Position numbers and translations under genes: made by a program. From an uncultured Bacteroidales bacterium (GTDB lineage Bacteria > Bacteroidota > Bacteroidia > Bacteroidales > P3): 39,137 nucleotides of DNA. Numbering within the stretch: position 1 is the stretch's first letter; the number at the start of each line of letters is the position of its first letter. Shown in pieces: positions 15,819 to 23,154 of this stretch. The stretch covers positions 1-39,137 of the forward strand of contig CALEFF010000026.1 in the NCBI GenBank assembly GCA_937876865.1. Direction: 5' to 3'. The notes under the pieces were generated by a model, which worked only from the letters and a program-made list of their open reading frames with translations, did no database searches and was not told the DNA's origin.

Positions 15819-17156
15819 TTATAATTTTTCGTCTTGAATCAGTTTATAGATTTTTGTTTTACTGATTTCTAATTTATCTGCAACTAATCTGACTTTATTA
15901 TTATATTTTTTTAAGAAATGTTTAATGATAATTGCCTCATAGTCTTTTAAAGAGCGTTCTGTTTCTAAAATATCTTGTTTTTTATAGTCAGACTCTCTTA
16001 AAGAAAGGTCTTCGAGTTGTATTATATTGTCTTTACATAGTACAACTGCTAATTCTACTATGGATTTTAATTCTCTTACATTTCCTGGAAAATAATATGA
16101 CAACAAAGCGTTTTTTGCAGCAGTGGAAAGATAACAAAGAGGTTTTTTATTCTTTATACAAAAATCTGTTATAAACATATCTGCCAACAACAAAATATCT
16201 TCTCCTCTTTCTGCAAGGCGTGGAATATTGATTGTCAATCCCATTAAGCGATAATACAAGTCTTCTCTAAACATTCCTTTATCGATAAGAGAAGTCATAT
16301 CTACGTGTGTTGCAATAATAACTCTTACATCAACCGGTATTTCACCTCTTCCTCCTACTCTTGTAATTCTTCCGTTTTGCAAAACTCTCAATAACTTAAC
16401 TTGCATGTTCAAACTCATATCTCCTATTTCATCTAAGAATAATGTACCCTTATGAGCTTCTTCAAAAAATCCTATTCTTTTTGTAACTGCACCCGTAAAG
16501 GCTCCTTTCTCGTGACCGAAAAACATACTTTCCACCAAATCCTCTGGTATTGCCGCAACATTTATTGCAACAAAAGGATAAATTGAACGCTTTGAGTTAT
16601 TATGTATTTGCTTTGCTATAACATCTTTCCCTGTTCCTGTTTCTCCATAAATACACACGTTAATATCTGTTTGTGTAGCCTTTTCAATTAGGAAATTTAC
16701 TTTTTCCATCTTAGGAGAATTAGTTACAAAACAAGTCTTATCTTCTATTGTGACTAATTTCTTCTCTAATTTTCTTTCATTGTGAATATTAACCATGTGA
16801 TTCCATAACATATCCTCCAAAATAGCAGAACTCCTTATTACATCTATCACATTAGGTTCTAACAATATATCTTTTGAATGCAATATAAAATCCTCTGGTA
16901 CAACACATAAAATCTTTGTTGTGCGAAATCTTTCTCTAAACAATTCTATCAATTGTTCAACCGTTATAGTAGAATTATGGTTGTAATATAAAATCAATAC
17001 ATCTTGTGTAAATTCCTTCTTATGAGAAAATAAAAACTTTTTAACATCATTAAATCTTTGACAAATCCAAGAAGGATTAGCACTTAATCTATGGATAATT
17101 TTATCGCCAGAAAAACAATTGTCATCAACAATAGAAATACTTAATTTTTGCTCCAT
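15819..17156 (-). CDS. Sigma-54-dependent transcriptional activator with degenerate receiver domain
   Basis: The 445-residue NtrC-type protein has an N-terminal receiver-like domain (about 1-125), an AAA+ domain with Walker A GETGTGKD (171-178), the sigma-54 contact loop GAFTGA (218-223) and Walker B GTLFLDEIGD (237-246), and a C-terminal Fis-type HTH (RLVADKLEISKTKIYKLI). In the receiver the acidic pair D11-D12 is kept, but the phospho-acceptor position at the end of strand 3 (DVLILYY) is Tyr57, and the usual C-terminal Lys is replaced (DVIRS). Phosphorylation control is therefore unlikely. No histidine kinase is adjacent. It is divergent from mutB and has its own housekeeping-type promoter. 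Target promoters are not identified. Confidence 0.93.
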   Translation of the reverse strand: MEQKLSISIVDDNCFSGDKIIHRLSANPSWICQRFNDVKKFLFSHKKEFTQDVLILYYNHNSTITVEQLIELFRERFRTTKILCVVPEDFILHSKDILLEPNVIDVIRSSAILEDMLWNHMVNIHNERKLEKKLVTIEDKTCFVTNSPKMEKVNFLIEKATQTDINVCIYGETGTGKDVIAKQIHNNSKRSIYPFVAINVAAIPEDLVESMFFGHEKGAFTGAVTKRIGFFEEAHKGTLFLDEIGDMSLNMQVKLLRVLQNGRITRVGGRGEIPVDVRVIIATHVDMTSLIDKGMFREDLYYRLMGLTINIPRLAERGEDILLLADMFITDFCIKNKKPLCYLSTAAKNALLSYYFPGNVRELKSIVELAVVLCKDNIIQLEDLSLRESDYKKQDILETERSLKDYEAIIIKHFLKKYNNKVRLVADKLEISKTKIYKLIQDEKL

Positions 17157-17186
17157 ATAGCGTACTCAAATACGTTAATACGGTCG

Positions 17187-17218
17187 CAAAAATATATATT
17201 TACCTAAAAACAAACAAA
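17187..17218 (-). promoter_or_regulatory. Consensus promoter of the sigma-54-type regulator
   Basis: On the minus strand TTTG (17218-17215), 20 bases and TATTTTTG (17194-17187) match the Bacteroidota housekeeping consensus fully. The regulator gene is thus transcribed by the primary sigma factor. Confidence 0.65.
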
Positions 17219-17244
17219 TATTTCTTAGAAAAATCGCTAATTTT

Positions 17245-17276
17245 ATTGGAAAGTTCAAAATAAACAACTAATTTTG
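17245..17276 (+). promoter_or_regulatory. Promoter of mutB
   Basis: ATTG (17245-17248), a 20-base spacer and TAATTTTG (17269-17276) match the consensus with one mismatch in the -33 box. The leader is about 40 bases. No GG-N10-GC sigma-54 element is seen here, so the divergent regulator need not control mutB. Confidence 0.6.
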
Positions 17277-17321
17277 CAGATTAATTGTAATTAGTGAAAT
17301 AAAATAAAAAATTAAGTATAA

Positions 17322-19472
17322 ATGAGACCAAATTTTACAAACATCGATTTCAAATCATTTGCACCAGCAACTGATTTTGGAGCATGGGAAAAAGAAGTTG
17401 GTAATGCAAAGAATTGGATTACAACAGAACAAATTGGAGTAAAGCCTGTCTATGGAAAAGCAGACTTAGAAGGTATGGAACACCTAAATTACGCAGCAGG
17501 TATAGCACCAAACTTGCGTGGACCATACTCAACTATGTATGTAATGCGTCCTTGGACAGTTCGTCAATACGCAGGCTTCTCAACAGCAGAAGAATCTAAC
17601 GCATTCTATCGTCGTAACATAGCAGCAGGACAAAAAGGTTTGTCTTGTGCATTTGACCTTGCAACTCACCGTGGATATGACGCAGATCACGAAAGAGTAG
17701 TTGGAGACGTAGGAAAAGCAGGTGTTAGTATTTGTTCAATAGAAGATATGAAAATTCTATTTGATCAAATTCCATTGGACAAAATGTCTGTTTCAATGAC
17801 AATGAACGGAGCAGTATTGCCAATTCTTTCATTCTACATCATTGCAGCCGAAGAACAAGGTGTTTCAATGGATAAATTATCAGGAACAATCCAAAACGAC
17901 ATCTTAAAAGAATTTATGGTGCGTAATACTTACATCTACCCACCAAAACCATCAATGAAAATAATCGCTGACATATTCGAATTCACATCAAAGAATATGC
18001 CAAAATTCAACTCTATTTCTATTTCAGGTTACCACATGCAAGAAGCAGGTGCAACATGCGATATAGAAATGGCATATACTCTTGCAGACGGATTGGAATA
18101 CCTAAGAGCAGGTATCAATGCAGGAATGAGCGTTGACCAATTCGCACCAAGACTATCATTCTTCTGGGCAATCGGAATGAATCACTTTATGGAAATTGCA
18201 AAAATGCGTGCAGCAAGAATGTTATGGGCTAAATTAGTAAAACAATTCAACCCACAAAATCCAAAATCTCTTGCTTTACGTACACACAGCCAAACATCAG
18301 GTTGGTCATTAACAGAACAAGATCCATTCAACAACGTAGGAAGAACATGTATCGAAGCCTTAGGAGCAGCACTTGGACATACACAATCACTTCACACTAA
18401 TGCACTTGACGAAGCAATTGCATTACCAACAGACTTCTCAGCTCGTATTGCACGTAACACACAAATCTACTTACAAGAAGAAACAAATATTTGCAGAAGC
18501 GTTGACCCATGGGCAGGAAGCTACTATGTAGAAAGCTTAACTCACGAAATAGCACACAAAGCATGGGGACATATCCAAGAAGTTGAAAAACTTGGTGGTA
18601 TGGCTGCTGCAATCGAAAGCGGTATTCCAAAGATGAGAATCGAAGAAGCTTCTGCAAGAAAACAAGCAAGAATAGATTCACAAAAAGATACAATCCTTGG
18701 AGTAAACAAATACAGACTTGCAAAAGAAGATCAAATCGATACATTAGAAATTGACAACACAGCAGTAAGAGAACAACAAATCAAACGTTTGGCAGAGTTA
18801 AGAGCAAACAGAAACGAAGCAGATGTACAATCAGCATTAGAAGCACTTTCTAACGTTGCAGCAACAGGCAAAGGCAATTTGTTAGAATACTCAGTAGATG
18901 CAGCAAGAAAACGTGCATCACTTGGAGAAATCTCTTACGCATTAGAAAAACATTTCGGACGTTATAAAGCAAAAATAAATCTTATATCAGGCGTGTATTC
19001 AGCAGATGCAAAAGACAATGCAAGCTTCAAGAAAGCACAAGAACTTTGTGATGAGTTTGCAAAATTAGAAGGTAGACAACCTCGTATTATGATAGCAAAA
19101 ATGGGACAAGACGGACACGATCGTGGAGCAAAAGTCGTTGCAACAGGTTATGCAGACTTAGGCTTTGACGTAGATATGGGACCATTGTTCCAAACTCCTG
19201 CCGAAAGTGCAAAACAAGCAGTAGAAAACGACGTTCACATCGTAGGAGTTTCTTCACTTGCAGCAGGACACAAAACACTTGTTCCTCAAATCATAGAAGA
19301 ATTAAAGAAACTTGGAAGAGAAGACATAATGGTAGTTGTAGGAGGAGTTATTCCACCACAAGATTATGACTTCCTTTACAAAGCAGGTGCAGCTGCAATC
19401 TTTGGACCAGGCTCAATCATTTCAGAATCTGCAACAAAGATGTTAGAACTTTTGCTTGAAGCAAGAAAATAA
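17322..19472 (+). CDS. mutB: Methylmalonyl-CoA mutase, large (catalytic) subunit
   Basis: The enzyme interconverts succinyl-CoA and methylmalonyl-CoA with adenosylcobalamin, part of the succinate-to-propionate route of many Bacteroidota. The 716-residue protein has the acyl-CoA-binding TIM barrel (RPWTVRQYAGFSTAEESNAF, RTHSQTSGWSLTEQDPFNN) and the C-terminal B12-binding domain with the lower-ligand motif D597-x-H599-x-x-G602 and the GVSSLAAGHKTLVPQ and VVVGGVIPPQDYDFL segments. It is complete. The small subunit gene (mutA), normally immediately upstream in this phylum, is absent: the upstream neighbour is a divergent regulator. The gene has its own promoter and terminator. Codons are A-rich even for this window. 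Confidence 0.97.
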   Translation: MRPNFTNIDFKSFAPATDFGAWEKEVGNAKNWITTEQIGVKPVYGKADLEGMEHLNYAAGIAPNLRGPYSTMYVMRPWTVRQYAGFSTAEESNAFYRRNIAAGQKGLSCAFDLATHRGYDADHERVVGDVGKAGVSICSIEDMKILFDQIPLDKMSVSMTMNGAVLPILSFYIIAAEEQGVSMDKLSGTIQNDILKEFMVRNTYIYPPKPSMKIIADIFEFTSKNMPKFNSISISGYHMQEAGATCDIEMAYTLADGLEYLRAGINAGMSVDQFAPRLSFFWAIGMNHFMEIAKMRAARMLWAKLVKQFNPQNPKSLALRTHSQTSGWSLTEQDPFNNVGRTCIEALGAALGHTQSLHTNALDEAIALPTDFSARIARNTQIYLQEETNICRSVDPWAGSYYVESLTHEIAHKAWGHIQEVEKLGGMAAAIESGIPKMRIEEASARKQARIDSQKDTILGVNKYRLAKEDQIDTLEIDNTAVREQQIKRLAELRANRNEADVQSALEALSNVAATGKGNLLEYSVDAARKRASLGEISYALEKHFGRYKAKINLISGVYSADAKDNASFKKAQELCDEFAKLEGRQPRIMIAKMGQDGHDRGAKVVATGYADLGFDVDMGPLFQTPAESAKQAVENDVHIVGVSSLAAGHKTLVPQIIEELKKLGREDIMVVVGGVIPPQDYDFLYKAGAAAIFGPGSIISESATKMLELLLEARK

Positions 19473-19498
19473 TAATGCATTTTTTCATGATAATGATT

Positions 19499-19535
19499 AA
19501 AGCTCGTAACTCTTAATTGAGTTCGGGCTTTTTTT
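19499..19535 (+). terminator. Rho-independent terminator after mutB
   Basis: AAAGC (19499-19503) pairs with GCTTT (19527-19531) and AACTC (19508-19512) with GAGTT (19519-19523), with an internal loop between. Seven T follow the stem. It abuts the stop codon of the convergent small membrane protein gene and may also shield that gene. Confidence 0.75.
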
Positions 19536-19776
19536 ATTTCTTATTCTTAAACAAAAGATAAGCAATAGTAAATGTCGGAATAATATCTGTAAACGGCAAG
19601 ACTTCCTCTGCCATTGCAATCATAGAGCCAATAGGTTTACGAAACCAAATATAAAACACAATAGCCGAAATAGGAGCCCAAACCAAATCAAAACTCTCCC
19701 CTAATGTAGGAACAAAATAAGTTGCCATACCAATTAAGTCCATTACCAAACAATACCACAATTTAATTTCTTTCAT
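19534..19776 (-). CDS. Small conserved membrane protein, function unknown
   Basis: The 80-residue protein has two or three hydrophobic segments (LWYCLVMDLIGMATYFVP, LVWAPISAIVFYIWF, FTDIIPTFTIAYLLF). The pattern LIGMATYFVPTLGESFDLVW...PFTDIIPTFTIA resembles small uncharacterised membrane proteins I associate with Bacteroidota; I cannot name a family. The ATG at 19776 is chosen because the longer frame begins at a TTG (19782). It has its own promoter just past the terminator of the gene upstream, so it is a separate unit. No catalytic motif is visible. Confidence 0.75.
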   Translation of the reverse strand: MKEIKLWYCLVMDLIGMATYFVPTLGESFDLVWAPISAIVFYIWFRKPIGSMIAMAEEVLPFTDIIPTFTIAYLLFKNKK

Positions 19777-19814
19777 AATCAAAACTTGTTTTTTATTTAC
19801 ACTTAATTAAAGTT

Positions 19815-19846
19815 CAAAGATACAATAAAAAAACAATACAAAAAAA
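19815..19846 (-). promoter_or_regulatory. Promoter of the small membrane protein gene
   Basis: TATCTTTG (19822-19815, minus strand) is a full -7 match with TTTT 20 bases upstream as a -33 box. It lies immediately beyond the U tract of the preceding terminator. Confidence 0.45.
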
Positions 19847-19870
19847 AGAGAGCCCCTGACAAAGGCTCTC
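19841..19870 (-). terminator. Rho-independent terminator after the BspA-like gene
   Basis: On the minus strand GAGAGCC (19870-19864) pairs perfectly with GGCTCTC (19854-19848) over a 9-base loop, followed by seven T (19847-19841). It lies 56 bases past the stop of the leucine-rich-repeat T9SS gene. Confidence 0.85.
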
Positions 19871-19925
19871 AAGTATTATAGCAATTATTTTTAACAGCGG
19901 ACGCTTCACAGCGTTCATCATTCCG

Positions 19926-22214
19926 TTACTTTACAATAACCTTTGCAGTTTTACTTGCATTGGCATTAAATGCTTTAATCAAATATGCTCCCGCAGGAAC
20001 GTTGTTTAAAGCAAAGTTGTGGTCTCTTGTAGTGAATACTTTTTGACCTAAGGCATTATAAACCTCTACTTGGATGTCGCTTTCCAAAGTTTCTATATTG
20101 ATATGACGATTATTATTAAAGATATTTACTTGTAATTCTTCTGCTTCTTCAAGTGAAAGTGATTTCTTAATCAATACTTTGAAACGGTCAGCGTTTTCTC
20201 CCGCTACAATGTTTGTTGTGTATTCTACTCCTTCTGCTAAATCTATTGTTTCTTCTCCGTCTATTATGCTAACTGATAATCCTTCTGGAATATAGTTGGC
20301 TTTGAATTTCACTTCTTTATTTCCAAAAGAACGAACGTTCATTGTTGCATAATAAGGCAATGTGTTTACTTCTTCTTTTACCAAAGCAATATTGTTTGTT
20401 ACAAAATAAGGCTCTGCTATTTCAACAGGAGAGAATAATTTGTTTGCATCAAATATGTCATAGTTTTCATTTGCTTCTTCATTGTGAGCAAATAAAAGTT
20501 CTATTTCTCTTTCTCCTTCAAGCATTGCAAGACGAACAAATTCTCTTTCTGCATTTGATTTTGCGGAAGAAGTATATCTTTGAGTTGTTTTGAAATGTGC
20601 GGTTTGACTTCCTGCATTCACAAAGTTTACAAAGAATCCTTCTGTTAGATTTATCGCACCTGTGGTTGCTGTTTGCCAAACATTGTCGTCATTTAATCTA
20701 TAAAAAACTTCTCCTTGAATAGAGTTGTTTTGGTCAGCAATGAATTGTTCAATATCTAATTTAAAGGTATAAGGATTTACAAGTGCCATCCAATTACCAT
20801 TATTTGAAACAAATGTTTTTGTAACATCTACATCTCCTGTGTTGATTTGGTATTCTGGTGTTTTACTGTAATCGTATTCTCCTATTTGATTGTTTTCGTA
20901 ATCCCAAACATCTCCGTAATTTGTGAATATTGTTGATTCTTCTGCCCAAGACCAAGCAAAGAAACCTTCTCCTGCTCCAACTTCTGTGTTTATTGTGGCA
21001 AAATCATCTTCCCAAGTACAATTTCCGTAATTAAACATTGAAATAGAAATATCATGAGTACCTGGAAGAATTGCTCCTAACTTATATCCTGCAAACGGAG
21101 CACCGATAAACGACCATTTATCATTAGGTAAAACATCAGTTGATACTTCTACAATTCCTAAATCGTTGCTATCGTCTTCTATTATCAATTCTCCTTCGTT
21201 TTTAATTACTATAATACCATTGTTATATACAATAGTATTTTCGTTAATCACAAATTCATTATCAATTTCTATAATATCACCTTCATAATAATTGCATAGG
21301 TGTGTGTATTGTACTGAATTTATTGACCCAATTGCACAACCTTTCCAAGAAGAATAATCACTACTTTCTGGAACTATAAGATGTATTTGACCAACTGGTA
21401 CATCAATAAATACTTCATTTATATCATTATTTATTTCTTCTAAACTTGGAGCAGTTTCTCCAAGCAATGTGATAGTATTTAAACTTTCGCATTCTTGAAA
21501 AGCACCCCATCCGATAGATGTTATACTTGCAGGAATGGTTATTTCTGTTAAAGATCTACATGCCATAAATACAGTATTTGGTAAATACGTCAATTGAGTT
21601 CCTTCTGCAAAAGTAACACTACTCAAAGTAGGACAACCGGCAAAAGCATCATCACCTAATTCTACTAATGTTGAAGGAAGAGTTACAGTTGTTAAATCAA
21701 AATTCTGAGCAAATGCCAATGCTCCTATTGAAATAACTCCTTCGGGAATAACAATAGAGGCTAATCCATATTCATCATTCTCTAAATCGAAGTCAGAACA
21801 TTGAGCAAATGCTAATTCTCCTATACTTTTAAGAGAACTATTCTCTTGGAAAGTAACAGAAGATAAGTTATGACAATTAAAAAATGCAGCCAGATCTATT
21901 ATTTCAACTGTATTAGGTATTACTACAGAAGTTAAATTTTGATTATTTTGACCATAAGATTCTTCTCCCCCAGTACCAGCTGCAATTCCTATTGCTGTTA
22001 CTGTATATTCATTGTCATCATTAGTAACAATAGAAGGAATAGTTACTGCTCCTTCGTAATCTTGTGAAAAGGCATATACTTTAACGGTGGTGTTTTCACT
22101 TGTTACTTCGTAAGTAATAGTACAACCTTCTGTTGTTTCTGCTTCAAATCTTTCTTGTCCTACTGCTGAAAAAGCAAACAAAACTACAATTAAACTTAAA
22201 AACAACTTTTTCAT
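19926..22214 (-). CDS. BspA-like leucine-rich-repeat surface protein with T9SS sorting domain
   Basis: The 762-residue protein has a signal peptide (KKLFLSLIVVLFAFSAVGQ) and then BspA/TpLRR (LRR_5-type) repeats to about residue 300, for example SVVIPNTVEIIDLAAFFNCH and EITIPASITSIGWGAFQECE. The central part is beta-rich, with GNWMALVNPY and GEGFFAWSW motifs. The last 70-80 residues are a type A T9SS sorting domain (VEVYNALGQKVFTT, then VPAGAYLIKAFN). It should be exported by Sec and carried across the outer membrane by T9SS; adhesion is the usual role suggested for BspA proteins. Its ATG overlaps the stop of the upstream small gene by one base (TAATG). Its C-terminal 350 residues are paralogous to those of the gene at 35688. 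Confidence 0.92.
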   Translation of the reverse strand: MKKLFLSLIVVLFAFSAVGQERFEAETTEGCTITYEVTSENTTVKVYAFSQDYEGAVTIPSIVTNDDNEYTVTAIGIAAGTGGEESYGQNNQNLTSVVIPNTVEIIDLAAFFNCHNLSSVTFQENSSLKSIGELAFAQCSDFDLENDEYGLASIVIPEGVISIGALAFAQNFDLTTVTLPSTLVELGDDAFAGCPTLSSVTFAEGTQLTYLPNTVFMACRSLTEITIPASITSIGWGAFQECESLNTITLLGETAPSLEEINNDINEVFIDVPVGQIHLIVPESSDYSSWKGCAIGSINSVQYTHLCNYYEGDIIEIDNEFVINENTIVYNNGIIVIKNEGELIIEDDSNDLGIVEVSTDVLPNDKWSFIGAPFAGYKLGAILPGTHDISISMFNYGNCTWEDDFATINTEVGAGEGFFAWSWAEESTIFTNYGDVWDYENNQIGEYDYSKTPEYQINTGDVDVTKTFVSNNGNWMALVNPYTFKLDIEQFIADQNNSIQGEVFYRLNDDNVWQTATTGAINLTEGFFVNFVNAGSQTAHFKTTQRYTSSAKSNAEREFVRLAMLEGEREIELLFAHNEEANENYDIFDANKLFSPVEIAEPYFVTNNIALVKEEVNTLPYYATMNVRSFGNKEVKFKANYIPEGLSVSIIDGEETIDLAEGVEYTTNIVAGENADRFKVLIKKSLSLEEAEELQVNIFNNNRHINIETLESDIQVEVYNALGQKVFTTRDHNFALNNVPAGAYLIKAFNANASKTAKVIVK

Positions 22215-22480
22215 TACTTACCTCCTTTTTTAGAGTTACGAATAACGGTTGCTCCAACGGTTGCTCCGCCTAAGCCAAGCAATAAAAGAGTTGCAGGTGC
22301 GATTGGAGCATTTCTTTCAGTACTTCTAAGACCTGTTCTTCTCTGAGCCTCCCCTTCATCTGCATACTCTTTCCCTTCTCCAAACCAATTGATTTCTTTC
22401 GTTGGAGGATTAAAGTCTGATTGTGCCATAACGGCATTTGTACACATTAGTGCACAGATTGCAATTAAAACTTTTTTCAT
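22214..22480 (-). CDS. Small exported protein with C-terminal sorting-signal-like end
   Basis: The 88-residue protein has a signal peptide (KKVLIAICALMCTNAVMAQ), a short polar middle with no Cys, and a tripartite C-terminus: NAPIAP, then a Gly/Leu/Ala hydrophobic segment (ATLLLLGLGGATVGATV), then a basic tail (RNSKKGGK). This architecture recalls PEP-CTERM and PID-CTERM-like exosortase substrates, but the exact motif is not met (API-A rather than PEP or PVDGG), so it may equally be a simple C-terminal anchor. It is translationally coupled (TAATG) to the T9SS surface protein and follows a long structured leader. No exosortase gene is in the window. The function is unknown. Confidence 0.7.
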   Translation of the reverse strand: MKKVLIAICALMCTNAVMAQSDFNPPTKEINWFGEGKEYADEGEAQRRTGLRSTERNAPIAPATLLLLGLGGATVGATVIRNSKKGGK

Positions 22481-22506
22481 TTATTAAACTAAAATTTTGC
22501 TTTGCC

Positions 22507-22702
22507 CAAGTCCCAAAGGCGATACATTATTTTTTTCTTGACTTTGGACATAAAAAAAACGTGGGACTTGTTGCTTATTAGAAGTACGAGGTTCTGCAAT
22601 ACCTTACCGATCAAATAAGAAAAGCCCACGATATTACTCGTGGGCGTTTTCTCGCCTTTTCTTTGACCGGTCTTGTACTAAATTTTGCAGATTTCGTACT
22701 TC
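22507..22702 (-). ncRNA. Structured leader RNA candidate (two nested hairpins, terminator-like tip)
   Basis: Two inverted repeats lie in tandem. The larger (22581-22702) pairs GAAGTACGA (22581-22589) with TCGTACTTC (22694-22702), CTGCAA (22594-22599) with TTGCAG (22685-22690), and ACCGATCAAA with TTTGACCGGT with one G-T pair. It is capped by GCCCACGA/TCGTGGGC (22624-22631/22638-22645), which on the minus strand precedes TTTTCTT like a terminator. An alternative stem GGCG/CGCC (22643-22646/22653-22656) excludes this cap. The smaller hairpin pairs 22507-22515 with 22562-22570 perfectly. Both precede the ATG at 22480. The strand is inferred from that gene. I do not recognise a known riboswitch, 6S or SRP RNA. 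Confidence 0.55.
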
Positions 22703-22709
22703 AAAGTTA
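22702..22709 (-). promoter_or_regulatory. -7 box at the 5' foot of the structured leader
   Basis: TAACTTTG (22709-22702, minus strand) fits the -7 consensus and would start transcription within the first bases of the large hairpin. No good -33 box is seen 18-22 bases upstream, so this is a weak call. Confidence 0.35.
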
Positions 22710-22834
22710 AGCTCAAAAACGCCTTAATATGTCTATTAAACTATTAAATCCTGTTAAAAACTCTTTTTATTTCTAAGTCATAATTCTTCTTTTAACGTAT
22801 TACAACTATTTTATATCACATTCTTATCAGTTTG

Positions 22835-22865
22835 CAAATATATAATCATTCTTGTAATAAAAAAA
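22835..22865 (-). promoter_or_regulatory. Alternative upstream promoter of the small exported protein/BspA unit
   Basis: TATATTTG (22842-22835, minus strand) with TTTT 19 bases upstream (22865-22862) is a second candidate. It would give a leader of about 350 bases that contains the entire hairpin region. Confidence 0.35.
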
Positions 22866-23154
22866 TTTTTTTCTAATTCTTTTTTGGTTCTTTTTTTTAG
22901 ATTCCTCCCCACCCCACTTATATCGTATTGATTTCAAGGCAATTAAATTTATCTAAAAAATCAAAGAAAAAATTTAAAAAATGATAGAAAAAAAAGAAAA
23001 AATGATAGAAATATTTTTAAAAATAAGCGTTTTATTTTTCACAAGTCAAATCCTTTGCAATAGAAATAAACTTTTCCTTGTTTTGAATTATTTTACACGA
23101 AAAGAAAGTAAAACAACAAAATATTATTATTTTTGTATTATCAATAAAAGTAAT

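Larger units (their letters stand above)
22481..23154. other. Divergent intergenic region with structured leader
   Basis: No credible gene is seen over these 674 bases. The left third is the structured leader described separately. The middle (22710-22980) is AT-rich with one C-rich patch at 22905-22917. The right end (22981-23154) is open in frame with the AlbA_2 gene but encodes a low-quality, non-conserved stretch and carries that gene's probable -7 box (TATTTTTG at about 23128-23135), so I treat it as non-coding. Confidence 0.6.

Noticed and set aside
17157..17321. A sigma-54 (-24/-12) promoter for mutB controlled by the divergent activator
   Set aside because: No GG-N10-GC element is present, while a housekeeping-type promoter with one mismatch is.
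22581..22702. SRP RNA, 6S RNA or tmRNA
   Set aside because: The conserved SRP apical loop (GGAAGG/AGCA) and tmRNA ends are absent. The shape is loosely like 6S but no sequence feature supports it.
22981..23154. N-terminal extension of 58 codons on the AlbA_2 gene
   Set aside because: The extension is low-complexity with no homology I recognise and contains the likely -7 box; domain similarity begins just after the ATG at 23155.
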